DNA from: DATFNI01 sp963787205
Lineage (GTDB): Bacteria > Bacteroidota > Rhodothermia > Balneolales > DATFMH01
Assembly (NCBI GenBank): GCA_963787205.1
Contig: CAWBCD010000004.1
Coordinates: 1-64,000, forward strand
Length of the DNA stretch: 64,000 nt
Reading direction: 5' to 3'
Shown: piece by piece, positions 33,915 to 43,756 of the stretch
Position numbering within the stretch: the stretch's first letter is position 1
Layout: every line of letters starts with the position of its first letter
Translations under genes and position numbers: made by a program
Notes under the pieces: generated by a model
Database searches by the model: none
What the model saw: the letters and a program-made list of their open reading frames with translations, nothing else
Told to the model about the DNA's origin: nothing

Positions 33915-34226
33915 TTAAATGGATTTTTCAACGTTGAGTTGAAATGCGCGCACTGGATGCATCTCATGGTCTTTGTGATCATCATTATATTGATGAACTG
34001 CATCTAAAACATGTTCGGCCTGTTCGCTGTCTACAAAGGCAAGATACAAGCGCGAGTATATCCCCCGATCCCTGTCCGCGAACCAATTATCTTCAATCGA
34101 CTTATCGCTGTCGACGCGGTACCCTTCCATCTCCATCTCACTAAAGATGGGAATATTCTGCTTAACCAGGATTTTTCTGACATCCCGCGAGAATTCTGCG
34201 ATACTCATTACAACGATCAGTTTCAT
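33915..34226 (-). CDS. Small PII-like protein of the efflux operon
   Basis: 103 residues, no signal peptide. The start MKLIVVMSIAEFSRDVRKILVKQNIPIFSEMEMEGYR has the strand-helix-strand order of PII-like/DUF3240-type proteins, which occur next to RND metal or drug pumps. The C-terminal part RLYLAFVDSEQAEHVLDAVHQYN agrees with the second half of this ferredoxin-like fold. It lies 64 bp after the RND gene and on the same strand. Function inferred only: a sensor or regulator of the pump. Confidence 0.65.
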   Translation of the reverse strand: MKLIVVMSIAEFSRDVRKILVKQNIPIFSEMEMEGYRVDSDKSIEDNWFADRDRGIYSRLYLAFVDSEQAEHVLDAVHQYNDDHKDHEMHPVRAFQLNVEKSI

Positions 34227-34290
34227 AAATAGTCTCCTTTCTAAAGGTGCGACGCACTTTTAAAGAGCGTCGCACCATATCGTTTTTTTA

Positions 34291-37200
34291 TTAATCAGTT
34301 ACGCTTTTTTTCTGCGCCATGTAATAAATGAGTGGAACAATGACCAGCGTCAAGGCTGTAGAGGCAATGGCGCCACCAATCAGCGATAAAGCAAGTCCCT
34401 GGAATATCGGATCGAAGATGATCACGAAGGCCCCGATAATTACGGCACCCGTCGTTAACAGGATCGGTCTGGTACGAACGGCTCCAGCCTCAATTACAGC
34501 ATCTTTCAACGGTACGCCATCTTCCAGCCTTATCTGGATGAAGTCAATCAGGAGCACAGAATTACGCACCATAATACCGGCAAGTGCGATCATACCAATC
34601 ATTGATGTTGCCGTGAAAAATGCCCCGAATAACAAGTGAGCCGCTACGATGCCGATCAGTGACAGGGGGATAGCCACCATCATGATCAACGGTATCTTGA
34701 AATCCTGGAACCATGCGATGATCAACATGTAAATTATGAGCAATACAACAGCAAAAGCAGCACCCAGGTCACGGAACACTTCATACGTAATCTGCCACTC
34801 TCCGTCCCACTTCACCGAGTAATTTTCGGTTGAAAACGGCTGGTGTGCAAAATATTCAGTCATGTGATATCCCGCGGGCACGGCGATATGGTCGATATCT
34901 TTACGTAAATCGAGGATGGCGTACACGGGACTCTCGATTGCCCCGGCCACATCGGCCGTAACGTATATCACACGTCGCTGGTTTTTCCGGAAGATGCTTT
35001 TCGGCATCGTATCTTTCCTGACCGTAACCAGATCGGAAACAGGAACCATGGCTCCGCTTTGTGACCGGACATAAACTCCCTTCAGATCGGATATGCTGGA
35101 ACGTTCCGGTTCGGTCAGTTGCAGGTGAATAGGCACGGCCTCAACTTCCCGGTTGTCCGAAAGTTGCGATACATTTTGACCGTGCAGCGCCATTCCAAGA
35201 ACGTGCGTGATCTGTTGTGGGGCAACCCCTTTGAGCATCGCCTGTTCCTTATCAATCACAAAATCATACTTCACCTGATCGGCTTCCATCATCCAGTCGA
35301 CATCGACGATGCCGTCCGTCTTCTGGAACAGTTGCTTCACCTTTCGGGCAATTTTGATCTGCTGGTCAGAATTCGGTCCGTACACTTCAGCCACCAGTGT
35401 TGACAGCACCGGTGGTCCCGGCGGTACCTCAACCACTTTGGCGTTGGCGTTAAACTTCTCCGCTACTTTTTGAACCAGGGGTCGGATCTCCGTCGCTATC
35501 TCGTGACTTTGCTTGTTTCTGTCACCTTTATCCACCAAATTTAGTTCGATATCGGCCATATTCGGTCCCTTTCTCAGATCATAATGCCGAACGAGACCGT
35601 TGAAGTTGATCGGTGACGAGCTGCCCGCATAAATCTGGTAGTTATCCAGCTCCGGGGTATTCTTCAGTCGAAGAGCTATCGCCTGTGCGGCAGCGTATGT
35701 ATCCTCAAGCGGTGTTCCTTCCGGCATATCGATCACAACCTGGATCTCATTCTTATTGTCAAACGGCAGCATTTTAACCTGCACCAGTCGGAAGTAAAAC
35801 AACGACACAGAGATCAACAGAAGCACTACGACCCCGATTATGAATCCCCATCGCTTCAACCCACTGTCCATTAATGGACGCAGCGTCTTGTCGTAGGCCC
35901 GATAAAGCATCGTTTCCTCGAGCTTATATTCCTTCTCAGTATGGCCGTGATCGTTCTTAAGCAGCCGGAAGGCCAGCCATGGGGTAATGATCAAAGCCAC
36001 CATCAGGGAGAAGAGCATTGCGATGGATGCCCCGATAGGCATCGGGCTCATGTAAGGTCCCATCAGACCGGACACAAAGGCCATCGGCAGCACAGCTGCT
36101 ATAACCGTAAACGTTGCCAGAATAGTTGGGTTTCCAACCTCATCGATTGAGGCGAGAGCCGCCTGGAAAAACGGCAGTTTCTTCATCATGAAGTGCCGGT
36201 GCATGTTCTCGACCACGATGATCGAGTCGTCGACCACGATCCCGGTCACGAATACCAGGGCAAACAGCGTGATCCTGTTCAGTGTGTACCCGAACATATA
36301 GTAGACAAAGAGCGTCAGCGCAAAGGTGATCGGAATCGATGCAAAGTTTACCAAGGCACTCCGCCATCCCATGGTTGCCATTACCAATACCGTAACCGCA
36401 ACTATGGCAACGAACAAATGAAACAAGAGTTCTGATACTTTGTCCGATGCCGTTTCTCCATAGTTACGTGTTATGGTGATATGCACATCCGAAGGCACAT
36501 ACTCCCCTTTCAGGTTGTTAACTTTCTCAATAACCTCGTCGGCAATGCGCATGGCATCTGTGCCTTTCCGCTTGGCTACAGCAATAGTAACGGCTGGGTA
36601 CAAACCATTCAGATCGGAGCTGACATGATGAGCCGCCCCGTAACCGAAACTCACATACTGAGAGGGTTCCTGCGGTCCATCTTTAATAGTTGCTACTGTT
36701 TTCAAATAAACAGGACTCCCCTGCCATGCGCCAATAACGATATTTCTGACATCGTCATCGGTTTTTAGAAAATGTCCGGTCTCCACCATATAACTTTTGT
36801 TATCTCGTGAGAATGAACCCGACATCATCTGGCTGTTCGAAGCCTGGATCTGCTGGGCGATCACAAGAGGATCGACGTGATAGGCTTCCATCTTGTTTTT
36901 ATCCAGTTCCACTCGAACCTGACGCGTGCGACCACCGATCGTCTGGGTTTCAGCAACGTCGCTTACCTGTTTGATACGCAGAGAAAGTTCGTCAGCCATT
37001 CTCCGAAGCTGGTAATCCGAATATTTCTTGCTCCACAATGTCAGTGAGAGAATGGGCACATCATCAATCGAACGGGTCTTTATCAACGGCATACTGGCAC
37101 CCGGTGGCATTTGATCCATGTGCTTCATAAGCTCGGTATAAAGCTTGACCAGGCTGCGCTGGACATCCTTGCCAACATAAAAACGTGCTGACAGCATCGC

Positions 37201-37479
37201 CTGTCCGGGCATCGATGTGGAGTAGACATACTCGATCCCGTCGATGTTGGAAATCACCTTCTCCATGGGGATGGAGATTCGCTGTTCCACTTCCTTCGGA
37301 TTAGCTCCCGGATAGCGGATGAATATATCCGCCATGGGAACATTAATCTGTGGCTCTTCTTCTCTCGGCGTCAGATATGCCGTGTAAAGACCGATAACCA
37401 AAAAGGCAATGGCCAGCAGTGGCGTAAGTTTTGAGTTGATAAACGCTTGCGCGATTCGTCCTGCAATTCCTGTTTTCAT
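34291..37479 (-). CDS. RND efflux pump inner-membrane subunit
   Basis: About 1062 residues from the ATG at 37479; a GTG at 37500 directly after the stop of the membrane-fusion gene would add 7. The start AGRIAQAFINSKLTPLLAIAFLVIGLYTAYLTPREEEPQINVPMADIFIRYPGANPKEVEQRI is typical of the REEEP-type RND subfamily. TM4 carries GIVVDDSIIVVEN with the two adjacent Asp of proton-driven pumps. Two large periplasmic loops follow TM1 and TM7. It works with the MFP and TolC genes upstream in the same operon. The substrate (drug, lipid, metal) cannot be told. Confidence 0.95.
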   Translation of the reverse strand: MKTGIAGRIAQAFINSKLTPLLAIAFLVIGLYTAYLTPREEEPQINVPMADIFIRYPGANPKEVEQRISIPMEKVISNIDGIEYVYSTSMPGQAMLSARFYVGKDVQRSLVKLYTELMKHMDQMPPGASMPLIKTRSIDDVPILSLTLWSKKYSDYQLRRMADELSLRIKQVSDVAETQTIGGRTRQVRVELDKNKMEAYHVDPLVIAQQIQASNSQMMSGSFSRDNKSYMVETGHFLKTDDDVRNIVIGAWQGSPVYLKTVATIKDGPQEPSQYVSFGYGAAHHVSSDLNGLYPAVTIAVAKRKGTDAMRIADEVIEKVNNLKGEYVPSDVHITITRNYGETASDKVSELLFHLFVAIVAVTVLVMATMGWRSALVNFASIPITFALTLFVYYMFGYTLNRITLFALVFVTGIVVDDSIIVVENMHRHFMMKKLPFFQAALASIDEVGNPTILATFTVIAAVLPMAFVSGLMGPYMSPMPIGASIAMLFSLMVALIITPWLAFRLLKNDHGHTEKEYKLEETMLYRAYDKTLRPLMDSGLKRWGFIIGVVVLLLISVSLFYFRLVQVKMLPFDNKNEIQVVIDMPEGTPLEDTYAAAQAIALRLKNTPELDNYQIYAGSSSPINFNGLVRHYDLRKGPNMADIELNLVDKGDRNKQSHEIATEIRPLVQKVAEKFNANAKVVEVPPGPPVLSTLVAEVYGPNSDQQIKIARKVKQLFQKTDGIVDVDWMMEADQVKYDFVIDKEQAMLKGVAPQQITHVLGMALHGQNVSQLSDNREVEAVPIHLQLTEPERSSISDLKGVYVRSQSGAMVPVSDLVTVRKDTMPKSIFRKNQRRVIYVTADVAGAIESPVYAILDLRKDIDHIAVPAGYHMTEYFAHQPFSTENYSVKWDGEWQITYEVFRDLGAAFAVVLLIIYMLIIAWFQDFKIPLIMMVAIPLSLIGIVAAHLLFGAFFTATSMIGMIALAGIMVRNSVLLIDFIQIRLEDGVPLKDAVIEAGAVRTRPILLTTGAVIIGAFVIIFDPIFQGLALSLIGGAIASTALTLVIVPLIYYMAQKKSVTD

Positions 37480-37500
37480 ATCCAGTTTCTCTTTAACCAC

Positions 37501-38589
37501 TTAGTTCGATACCACTTCCTGTCCGTCGAGCAACCGGCCCGTGAAATGCGTAACCAGGCGATCACCCGGATTTAGGCCGGCCAGTATTTCCACACGATCT
37601 CCATAGGTTTTGCCAGTGCGAACCCATCTCAAAACAGCCTGTCCGTTATCATTGACAACATAAACACCGGTCAACTGACCACGGTCGACAAGTGCTTTTT
37701 TCGGTATGGTTAGAAGCTGCTCTTTTCCGGCCTGCCATAGGACATGAGCAAACATACCGCTTCTGACATCCGACCAGGTTTGGGGATTGCCTACAAGACC
37801 AATCTTGATACGGAACTGCCCGCTCATTGCATCACCGGCTTTATTAATGTGCAGAATTCGTCCCGTGAGAAGTTTCCCGTCAAGGGCATCAATACGGATA
37901 TTAACGGAATCACCGACGGAGAACTGTCCGATCTGCTCCTGAGGCACCGTTGCCGTAACCTGGAGATCGTTGGCATCTTCTATCGCCACTAACGGCTGAC
38001 CGGGAGAAGCCATGTCGCCCGGCTCTACATTCTTTTGTACAACAAAGCCTTCCATGGGAGCACGCAGTACGGCATACTTAAACATGTCATCGAGTTCTTT
38101 CTCCTTGCTGTCGATGGCATCGATGCGTGCCTGTGCCATCTTGTACTGCATCGTTATGTCGTCGAGTTCCTTCTTCGTGGCACTATTCTCATCAAACAAG
38201 GCTTTGATACGATCATAATTGATCTTCATATTCTGCAGCGCCGCCTCAGCTTCCATGCGGTTGGCTTCGATCTGTTGTTTCTGGGCCTGCAGATTATCAC
38301 TTTGGATACGCACTACCACCTCATTTTTATGCACACGGGCGCCTATATCGAATGGCACTGCCGTTACATGCCCCATTATCTTGGTGCTTAGCGTTACGCG
38401 ATGATCGGAACCAACTGTTCCCGTAAAAGCCACCTGTGCCCGGACTTCCTCCTGCTTCACAGTAGCGGTCGATACATTGACCGGTTTGCCAGTTGTTCCA
38501 ACCTTGCGTTCTTTGTTTGAATGACATCCCGAAAAGGTTGCCACAGCCAATACAGGAATAATCAGGTATAGCAATTGCTTGCGATTCAT
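37501..38589 (-). CDS. RND periplasmic adaptor (membrane-fusion protein), lipoprotein
   Basis: 362 residues. Lipobox FSGC at residues 19-22 anchors it. The lipoyl halves (GTVGSDHRVTLSTKIMGHVTAVPFDIGARVHKNEVVVRI and KYAVLRAPMEGFVVQKNVEPGDMASPGQPLVAI) flank a coiled hairpin (about 100-165), followed by a beta-barrel (QVTATVPQEQIGQFSVGDSVNIRIDAL) and membrane-proximal domain (LLTIPKKALVDRG). This is the adaptor joining the RND pump to TolC. Its stop lies directly before the pump gene. Confidence 0.95.
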   Translation of the reverse strand: MNRKQLLYLIIPVLAVATFSGCHSNKERKVGTTGKPVNVSTATVKQEEVRAQVAFTGTVGSDHRVTLSTKIMGHVTAVPFDIGARVHKNEVVVRIQSDNLQAQKQQIEANRMEAEAALQNMKINYDRIKALFDENSATKKELDDITMQYKMAQARIDAIDSKEKELDDMFKYAVLRAPMEGFVVQKNVEPGDMASPGQPLVAIEDANDLQVTATVPQEQIGQFSVGDSVNIRIDALDGKLLTGRILHINKAGDAMSGQFRIKIGLVGNPQTWSDVRSGMFAHVLWQAGKEQLLTIPKKALVDRGQLTGVYVVNDNGQAVLRWVRTGKTYGDRVEILAGLNPGDRLVTHFTGRLLDGQEVVSN

Positions 38590-38634
38590 ATCAGTTTCTT
38601 TAGGTTCTTAGAAAGGTGGGTTTTAAAATCCTTG

Positions 38635-39990
38635 TTATTTGACCAGATTTTGTTCGAGCAATAACTCCATCATCGATACACTCGTGCGGTACTGGTATAG
38701 CGCATGGAGTCGTTTCAGTCTGGCTTCCGATAAAGATGCTTCAGCCTGCAATACATCCGTTGTTCGCTCAAGACCCTTCGCGTAGCGATTGGTGCGAATC
38801 CTCAGGTTCTCCGCTGCCTGTTCAACGACTGCATTGCCTAGTTCCACCTGACGACGGGCCTGGTTCATATTCCTTCGTGTTTGATCTACCTGGAGTCGGT
38901 TCTGATACACTTTGTCTTCGTACATCAGTTTCACTTTTGTGTATTGTGCCTGCGATTTTTCGATATTTGCAGCATTTTTATACCCGCCGAACAGGTTCCA
39001 TTTAAGGACAGCACCTACCATGTAATTATTGGCTCCGGTCCCCAGAAATGCCTTATCATTCCACTCATAAGTACCAAAAACATTCAAAGATGGCAGATAC
39101 CTGGCCCAACCGGACTGCATCATCTTATGCGATGCACTTATCATATCGCGCATCGCTTTCATATCCGAGCGGTTGTAATTCAGCCTGTTGTAATCCACCT
39201 GTATTTTGGATGGTGCGACCATTGTAAGGCTGTCGGTCGGTTGCAGAGCGGTTCCCTCATCCAGACCCAACAAATAACGAAGATTATCATCTGCTTTGCT
39301 GATATTATTTTCTTCACCTGCGTACTGGCTCTCCAGATCAAGAACCCTCACACGTGCTGCCAGGAGGTCGGCTTTATTAATCAACCCCTGTTTGTAGAAA
39401 TGTTCGGCCTGCGAGCGGAAAGCCCGAGCGACGTGAAGCGCCGTGTCTATGACAGCAAGCTGTTTGTTAGCCATAGTTAACCCAAAATAAGCCTGCTTGA
39501 CCTGGAATTCGACATAATATGTCTGACGATTAAGCTGTTGCCTGACGGCCGACAACTTATCTTGTGCAGCACTACGACCGAAGAAACCATCAACATTCAG
39601 AATCGGCTGCTGTACCGAAATCTTCGTCTGATAATTGTGCATCCGGTCGGGGTTATTTAATAGAACGGGATTAAAATCGGTTGCACTGACTATTTCCTGC
39701 TTTAGTTTGAAACCAAATACGTTCAACGGATCATTTGTTGAGACGGCCGTCTCCTCCACGTTTACCTGCGGCAGAAAGAGTGCATTCGTGCTTCTGTAAT
39801 CGGATCGTGCTGCCCGAACATCTGCTTCTGTCTTCCGGATATTAAAATTCTGTTTCTGTGCCAGCTTCAGAGCCTGTTCCAGCGAAATCCTTCGTACCTG
39901 GACCGTATCCTGGCCCTTCAGTAGTCCGGGCAGAGCTGCTAATACAGTTATCCCCCATGCCAGCACAAACAACCGGTAAAATCGGTTCAT
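38635..39990 (-). CDS. TolC-family outer-membrane efflux protein
   Basis: 451 residues with a signal peptide ending near ALPGLLKGQ. Two similar halves each show long helices with the OEP pattern (LEQALKLAQKQNFNIRKTEADVRAARSDYRSTNALFLPQVNVEE; and ADNLRYLLGLDEGTALQPTD, NIEKSQAQYTKVKLMYEDKVYQNRLQVDQTRRNMNQARRQ..). First gene of the operon TolC-MFP-RND-PII-like-DUF2892, all on the minus strand. The promoter should be in 39991-40100. Confidence 0.95.
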   Translation of the reverse strand: MNRFYRLFVLAWGITVLAALPGLLKGQDTVQVRRISLEQALKLAQKQNFNIRKTEADVRAARSDYRSTNALFLPQVNVEETAVSTNDPLNVFGFKLKQEIVSATDFNPVLLNNPDRMHNYQTKISVQQPILNVDGFFGRSAAQDKLSAVRQQLNRQTYYVEFQVKQAYFGLTMANKQLAVIDTALHVARAFRSQAEHFYKQGLINKADLLAARVRVLDLESQYAGEENNISKADDNLRYLLGLDEGTALQPTDSLTMVAPSKIQVDYNRLNYNRSDMKAMRDMISASHKMMQSGWARYLPSLNVFGTYEWNDKAFLGTGANNYMVGAVLKWNLFGGYKNAANIEKSQAQYTKVKLMYEDKVYQNRLQVDQTRRNMNQARRQVELGNAVVEQAAENLRIRTNRYAKGLERTTDVLQAEASLSEARLKRLHALYQYRTSVSMMELLLEQNLVK

Positions 39991-40464
39991 GTGTTGTTAC
40001 TTTTATTTACTGTTTTTGGAATTTGAGTGTTGCCGTTACGAGTAAGGCGGCTCGTTTTATTATAACTGATCAACTAATTAGTTATATAATATAACACTTT
40101 CAAGTAATTCATAGCAACCAGTTAGTCCGTAAAAGATTTACCTATTCCTCTTTGATCACCATATCCTCTTATATACCAAGGAATAGAACTTTCAAATAAA
40201 ATTTACTATGCATCCCTCCATATGACTATAATAGTCGCACCAAAAGACAGATTTAGGAAAAGGAAATCCTAAATAAGGACAAAAATGAATAGTTGGTTAT
40301 TCCATTTGTATTGATGAACAGAAGCATGGAATTCACTCCGCGATTTCTGTGCCCCATGGCAAAGAGGTTAATAAGGCTAGAATGCCACGGAAACACAGAG
40401 TAGCATGGAAAGATACCATCAACCCTTTTTCAACCGTTAATTGGTAGCTGTTTACTGATCACTG
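39991..40464. other. Gap; promoter region of the efflux operon
   Basis: 474 bp without a gene. AACTAATTAGTT at 40072-40083 is a perfect 12-bp palindrome in an AT-rich stretch about 80 bp upstream of the tolC start. It has the form of an operator for a TetR-type or similar dimer; no such regulator gene is adjacent. The remaining part showed nothing. Confidence 0.35.
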
Positions 40465-41463
40465 TCATCCCCTCCAGTCCATATCTGCTTTGGGTTTGTT
40501 GTCCAGGGTCTCTTCAATGCGTTCCATCACATCCGGTGTCAGTTTATCCCCGACATCGACTGCATTCATATTCAGCTTTACCTGTTCCGGCTTAGATGCT
40601 CCTGTTATTACCGTACTGACATTAGGATTTTTCAGACACCAGGCAATGGCAAGATTTGGCATGGAGATATCCAGTTCATCAGCAATGACAGACAGTAGCT
40701 TCACTTTTTTGAGGTTTTTCTTCCCTTCCTCCGATTCGAGTAGCTGTTTGCGAAGCCAGTCATAATTTTTCATGTTGAGCCTGCTATCTTTGGGTATGCC
40801 GTTGTTGTATTTGCCGGTTAATAATCCACTGGCCAGCGGGCTCCATATGGTAGTTCCAAGTCCAATTTCATCGTAGAGCGGTGCGAACTCCTTCTCTACT
40901 TTTTCCCTGTGCAGCATATTGTATTGAGGCTGTTCCATCAAGGGTGGAATCAGATGATTCTGTCGTGCGATGTGATAAGCTTCACGGATCTGTTCCGCCG
41001 ACCACTCGCTGGTTCCCCAGTAAAAAGCTTTCCCCTGGCGGATGACCTGGTTCATCGCCCATACTGTCTCTTCAATTGGGGTATGCAAATCCGGGCGGTG
41101 ACAAAATATAAGATCCACATAATCGGTATGGAGCCTTTTTAAAGCTGCATTCGTACCTTCTGAGATATGTTTAAATGAAAGACCTGTGTCATTGGGTCCC
41201 TTGCCACCCCAGAATATCTTTGTTGACAAAACCAGATCAGAACGTTTCCACCCTGCCTTTTTGATGACATTTCCCATGACTGTTTCTGCAGCACCACCGG
41301 CATACGCTTCCGCATTATCGAAGAAATTTACACCTGCATCTCGGGCCGCCATCATGGAATCGTAGGCTGCCTTTTCATCCACCTGATCCCCAAACGTTAC
41401 CCACGCCCCAAAGGATAGGGCAGAAACCTTTAATCCTGATTTACCTAAAAAACGATAATCCAT
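40465..41463 (-). CDS. Aldo/keto reductase, Kv-beta type
   Basis: 332 residues. Catalytic tetrad visible: Asp and Tyr in NFFDNAEAYAGG, Lys in LVLSTKIFWGG, and His in DLIFCHRPDLHTPIEETV. The opening MDYRFLGKSGLKVSALSFGAWVTFGDQV and the cofactor end VITGASKPEQVKLNMNAV are those of the AKR6/Kv-beta and YghZ branch, which reduce aldehydes with NADPH. The sequence FDNAE replaces the more usual FDTAE. Single-gene unit. Confidence 0.95.
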   Translation of the reverse strand: MDYRFLGKSGLKVSALSFGAWVTFGDQVDEKAAYDSMMAARDAGVNFFDNAEAYAGGAAETVMGNVIKKAGWKRSDLVLSTKIFWGGKGPNDTGLSFKHISEGTNAALKRLHTDYVDLIFCHRPDLHTPIEETVWAMNQVIRQGKAFYWGTSEWSAEQIREAYHIARQNHLIPPLMEQPQYNMLHREKVEKEFAPLYDEIGLGTTIWSPLASGLLTGKYNNGIPKDSRLNMKNYDWLRKQLLESEEGKKNLKKVKLLSVIADELDISMPNLAIAWCLKNPNVSTVITGASKPEQVKLNMNAVDVGDKLTPDVMERIEETLDNKPKADMDWRG

Positions 41464-42089
41464 AATTCTGTTGAAATTTGTTGGTATTCACACATATGTC
41501 CGTGGAATTTAATGAACACGAATAAGATAACGTTCCAGCAAATTCGGGTTTTAATTCGAATCCCATGTAATTCAATTGACTCATCAACGTTACTGGCCAG
41601 TAAAAACAAGCCAAATAAAGTGGTATTGTCATCTTTCCAGGTGAGGTCATGGCATTTCGACGGTACCCATTTTAACTCCGGGGATTATGCCGGTCTTCCA
41701 CTCTGATTTACGAATTAAGTACCATGTTCTTTCGTTATTACATTTTACAATTATTTACAAACTCACTGTGTACCAACAGACTACATATCAATTAAAAGTT
41801 TATAATCAAAAATTGGTTTTATTCAATTGTTTTTAGTATAAATACGCATATATATTTACAGTAAGAAAAAACCAAGTTTGACAGTGGGGCTTATAAAAAT
41901 AATCATTCTCAATTAGAACTGTAAAAATTTGATAAGTTGTTCTAATTGGCTTTGCATCAAAAACTTATAGTAATCAATCTTAATCTTTAAATTGCCAAGC
42001 AGCTATCAGTTTTTCTCATGTTGATACTGAAGATGGTAAGTCTCCCTTTCTAACTTCATCAATTGAAAATCCCCTAAATTTTTGTACCG
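41464..42089. other. Gap without recognised feature
   Basis: 626 bp, AT-rich, between divergent units (aldo-keto reductase leftward, TPR gene rightward). It should hold both promoters. No gene or repeat was recognised. Confidence 0.5.
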
Positions 42090-42689
42090 ATGAATACTCA
42101 AGTTAAACCATCTCCGGTAAGCTTATTTACGAATGAGTTGTGCCTTTTTTACCTGCGCATTGAAGATTACGAACATGCCTATCAAACAGCCGGTTTCATT
42201 TTGAATGATGATCCATCAAACAAGACTGCCTTATATGTTTTAGGTGCTGTTTACGAGGTCAGAGATAACCTGCCTATGGCTCTTCAATATTACGATGCTA
42301 TACTCAACAATTATCCTCACGATGCTAAGGCAATGAAACGGAAAGCATATGTAGAGATGCACCTTCATATGGAATTAGAGGCGCTGCAACATATCAATAT
42401 CAGCATTGAGCTTGATAAAAATGATGCGGAATCCTATCTCATTCGTGGGATGATATATTTCCATTACTTCGCTAAAAAGCTTGATGCCATTGTCGACTAT
42501 AACGAGGCACTGCGTCTTGATCCGCAAAATGTCATGGCACTCTTCAACAGGGGATACGCATATTTGAAATATGGAAATAAAAATTATGCCCGCGATGACT
42601 TCTCCCGGGCTGCAGAGTTGGGCTACGGATATGCAGGCGAGATGCTCGACCAGTATTTTGCCAGCCATCAGTTCAGTACTGCATCATAA
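42090..42689 (+). CDS. TPR-repeat protein
   Basis: 199 residues consisting of about five TPR units (for example DYEHAYQTAGFILNDDPSNKTALYVLGAVYEVRDNLPMALQYYDAIL, KKLDAIVDYNEALRLDPQNVMALFNRGYAYLKYGNKNYARDDFSRAAELG). No signal peptide. TPR proteins are protein-binding scaffolds; the partner is unknown. It is a paralogue of the next gene (43094-43687), with the same number and spacing of repeats and matching phrases (RGMIYFH, FNRGYAYLKYGNK), so the pair arose by tandem duplication. Confidence 0.9.
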   Translation: MNTQVKPSPVSLFTNELCLFYLRIEDYEHAYQTAGFILNDDPSNKTALYVLGAVYEVRDNLPMALQYYDAILNNYPHDAKAMKRKAYVEMHLHMELEALQHINISIELDKNDAESYLIRGMIYFHYFAKKLDAIVDYNEALRLDPQNVMALFNRGYAYLKYGNKNYARDDFSRAAELGYGYAGEMLDQYFASHQFSTAS

Positions 42690-43093
42690 GTCTATCCAGG
42701 TATAATTTGATATCAGAGTTTCAACGAAATCATTCGGGGATCAAGTTTATACGATTTTACGAAAGCAAATCTAACTGATTAACCGCAACTATCATCTGCA
42801 TACAACGCACATCCACACACGCACACACACACCTGCTAATCCCATTCTAAAGGGCATTCCGGTTAGGAATTGCCCTTTTTTATGGCACAAAAATGCACAT
42901 AAATTTAAAATCCATAATCGTCTGTTAAATGATTTTCAAATGCAGGAACCTGAAATACATTGTGAGTGGTTATGATAATGTGGAGGTATGAGATCAAGTC
43001 GTAATCAGTAGATGAAAGCCCATATGAGTGGATGGAACGATTCGTGATTCTCTTCGATATGAAACTCACATTTCTAATCAAGGACACCCGGAG
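42690..43093. other. Gap between TPR paralogues
   Basis: 404 bp. It contains a CACACGCACACACACACC run at 42812-42832 and the terminator at 42849-42880. The rest, up to the second TPR gene, shows nothing else. Confidence 0.5.
42849..42880 (+). terminator. Rho-independent terminator
   Basis: AAAGGGCATTCC, loop GGTTA, GGAATTGCCCTTTTT: stem with one bulged base followed by a T run. It ends the transcript of the first TPR gene. Confidence 0.85.
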
Positions 43094-43687
43094 ATGACAA
43101 AAGAACAAAACGAGGACCTGAAATATGATGAACAACTTTGCATCTTCTATTACGAGATAGAAGATTTCGAATGTGCAAGGAGGATTTCCGCTGAATTGCT
43201 TGAAGATAATGAACAGAACTATACTGCACTGCTCGTTTTGGGTTTGATTGAGGAGGACCTTGGGAATTATCCGCATGCCATCGATTACTATAACAATATT
43301 CTGATGGTTTATGAGGACGATCCGCAGTGTCTTAAACGCAAAGCATATGCAGAGATGAATTGTCAAAATAACACTCAGGCAATGGACGACATCAACAAAA
43401 GTATAGATAGCGACCCCAATGACCCCGAAGCATATATCATCAGAGGGATGATACATTTCCACAGTTACGACAGGAAGAAAGAAGCCATCATTGATTATAA
43501 TCAGGCCTTAAAAATCGATCCGGAAAATATCTGCGGACTCTACAATCGGGGCCTTACTTTTTTGAGAATTGGCAATAAACAGTATGCCTACGACGACCTC
43601 ACGAAAGCTGCAAAACTCGGTGATTTGGAATCTGAGATGTTGATTAAAAAATATTTCCCGGAAAAAACGCCTGAATCAAGTCGCTGA
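43094..43687 (+). CDS. TPR-repeat protein, paralogue
   Basis: 197 residues from the ATG at 43094, chosen because the reading then aligns with the first TPR protein from its start; an in-frame upstream ATG at 43028 would add 22 residues with no counterpart. Repeats: DFECARRISAELLEDNEQNYTALLVLGLIEEDLGNYPHAIDYYNNIL, AMDDINKSIDSDPNDPEAYIIRGMIHFHSYDRKKEAIIDYNQALKIDPENICGLYNRGLTFL. Soluble, acidic. No enzyme domain attached. Confidence 0.88.
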   Translation: MTKEQNEDLKYDEQLCIFYYEIEDFECARRISAELLEDNEQNYTALLVLGLIEEDLGNYPHAIDYYNNILMVYEDDPQCLKRKAYAEMNCQNNTQAMDDINKSIDSDPNDPEAYIIRGMIHFHSYDRKKEAIIDYNQALKIDPENICGLYNRGLTFLRIGNKQYAYDDLTKAAKLGDLESEMLIKKYFPEKTPESSR

Positions 43688-43756
43688 AACCAACTACTGG
43701 TTCACGAATTATAGTTTTTAGCAGCAGGTGGAAATCATTCTGATTATTTTGTATTT

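Noticed and set aside
42812..42832. CA-rich run between TPR genes as a phase-variation tract
   Set aside because: It is short, imperfect, outside any frame and before a terminator, so no switching effect is apparent.
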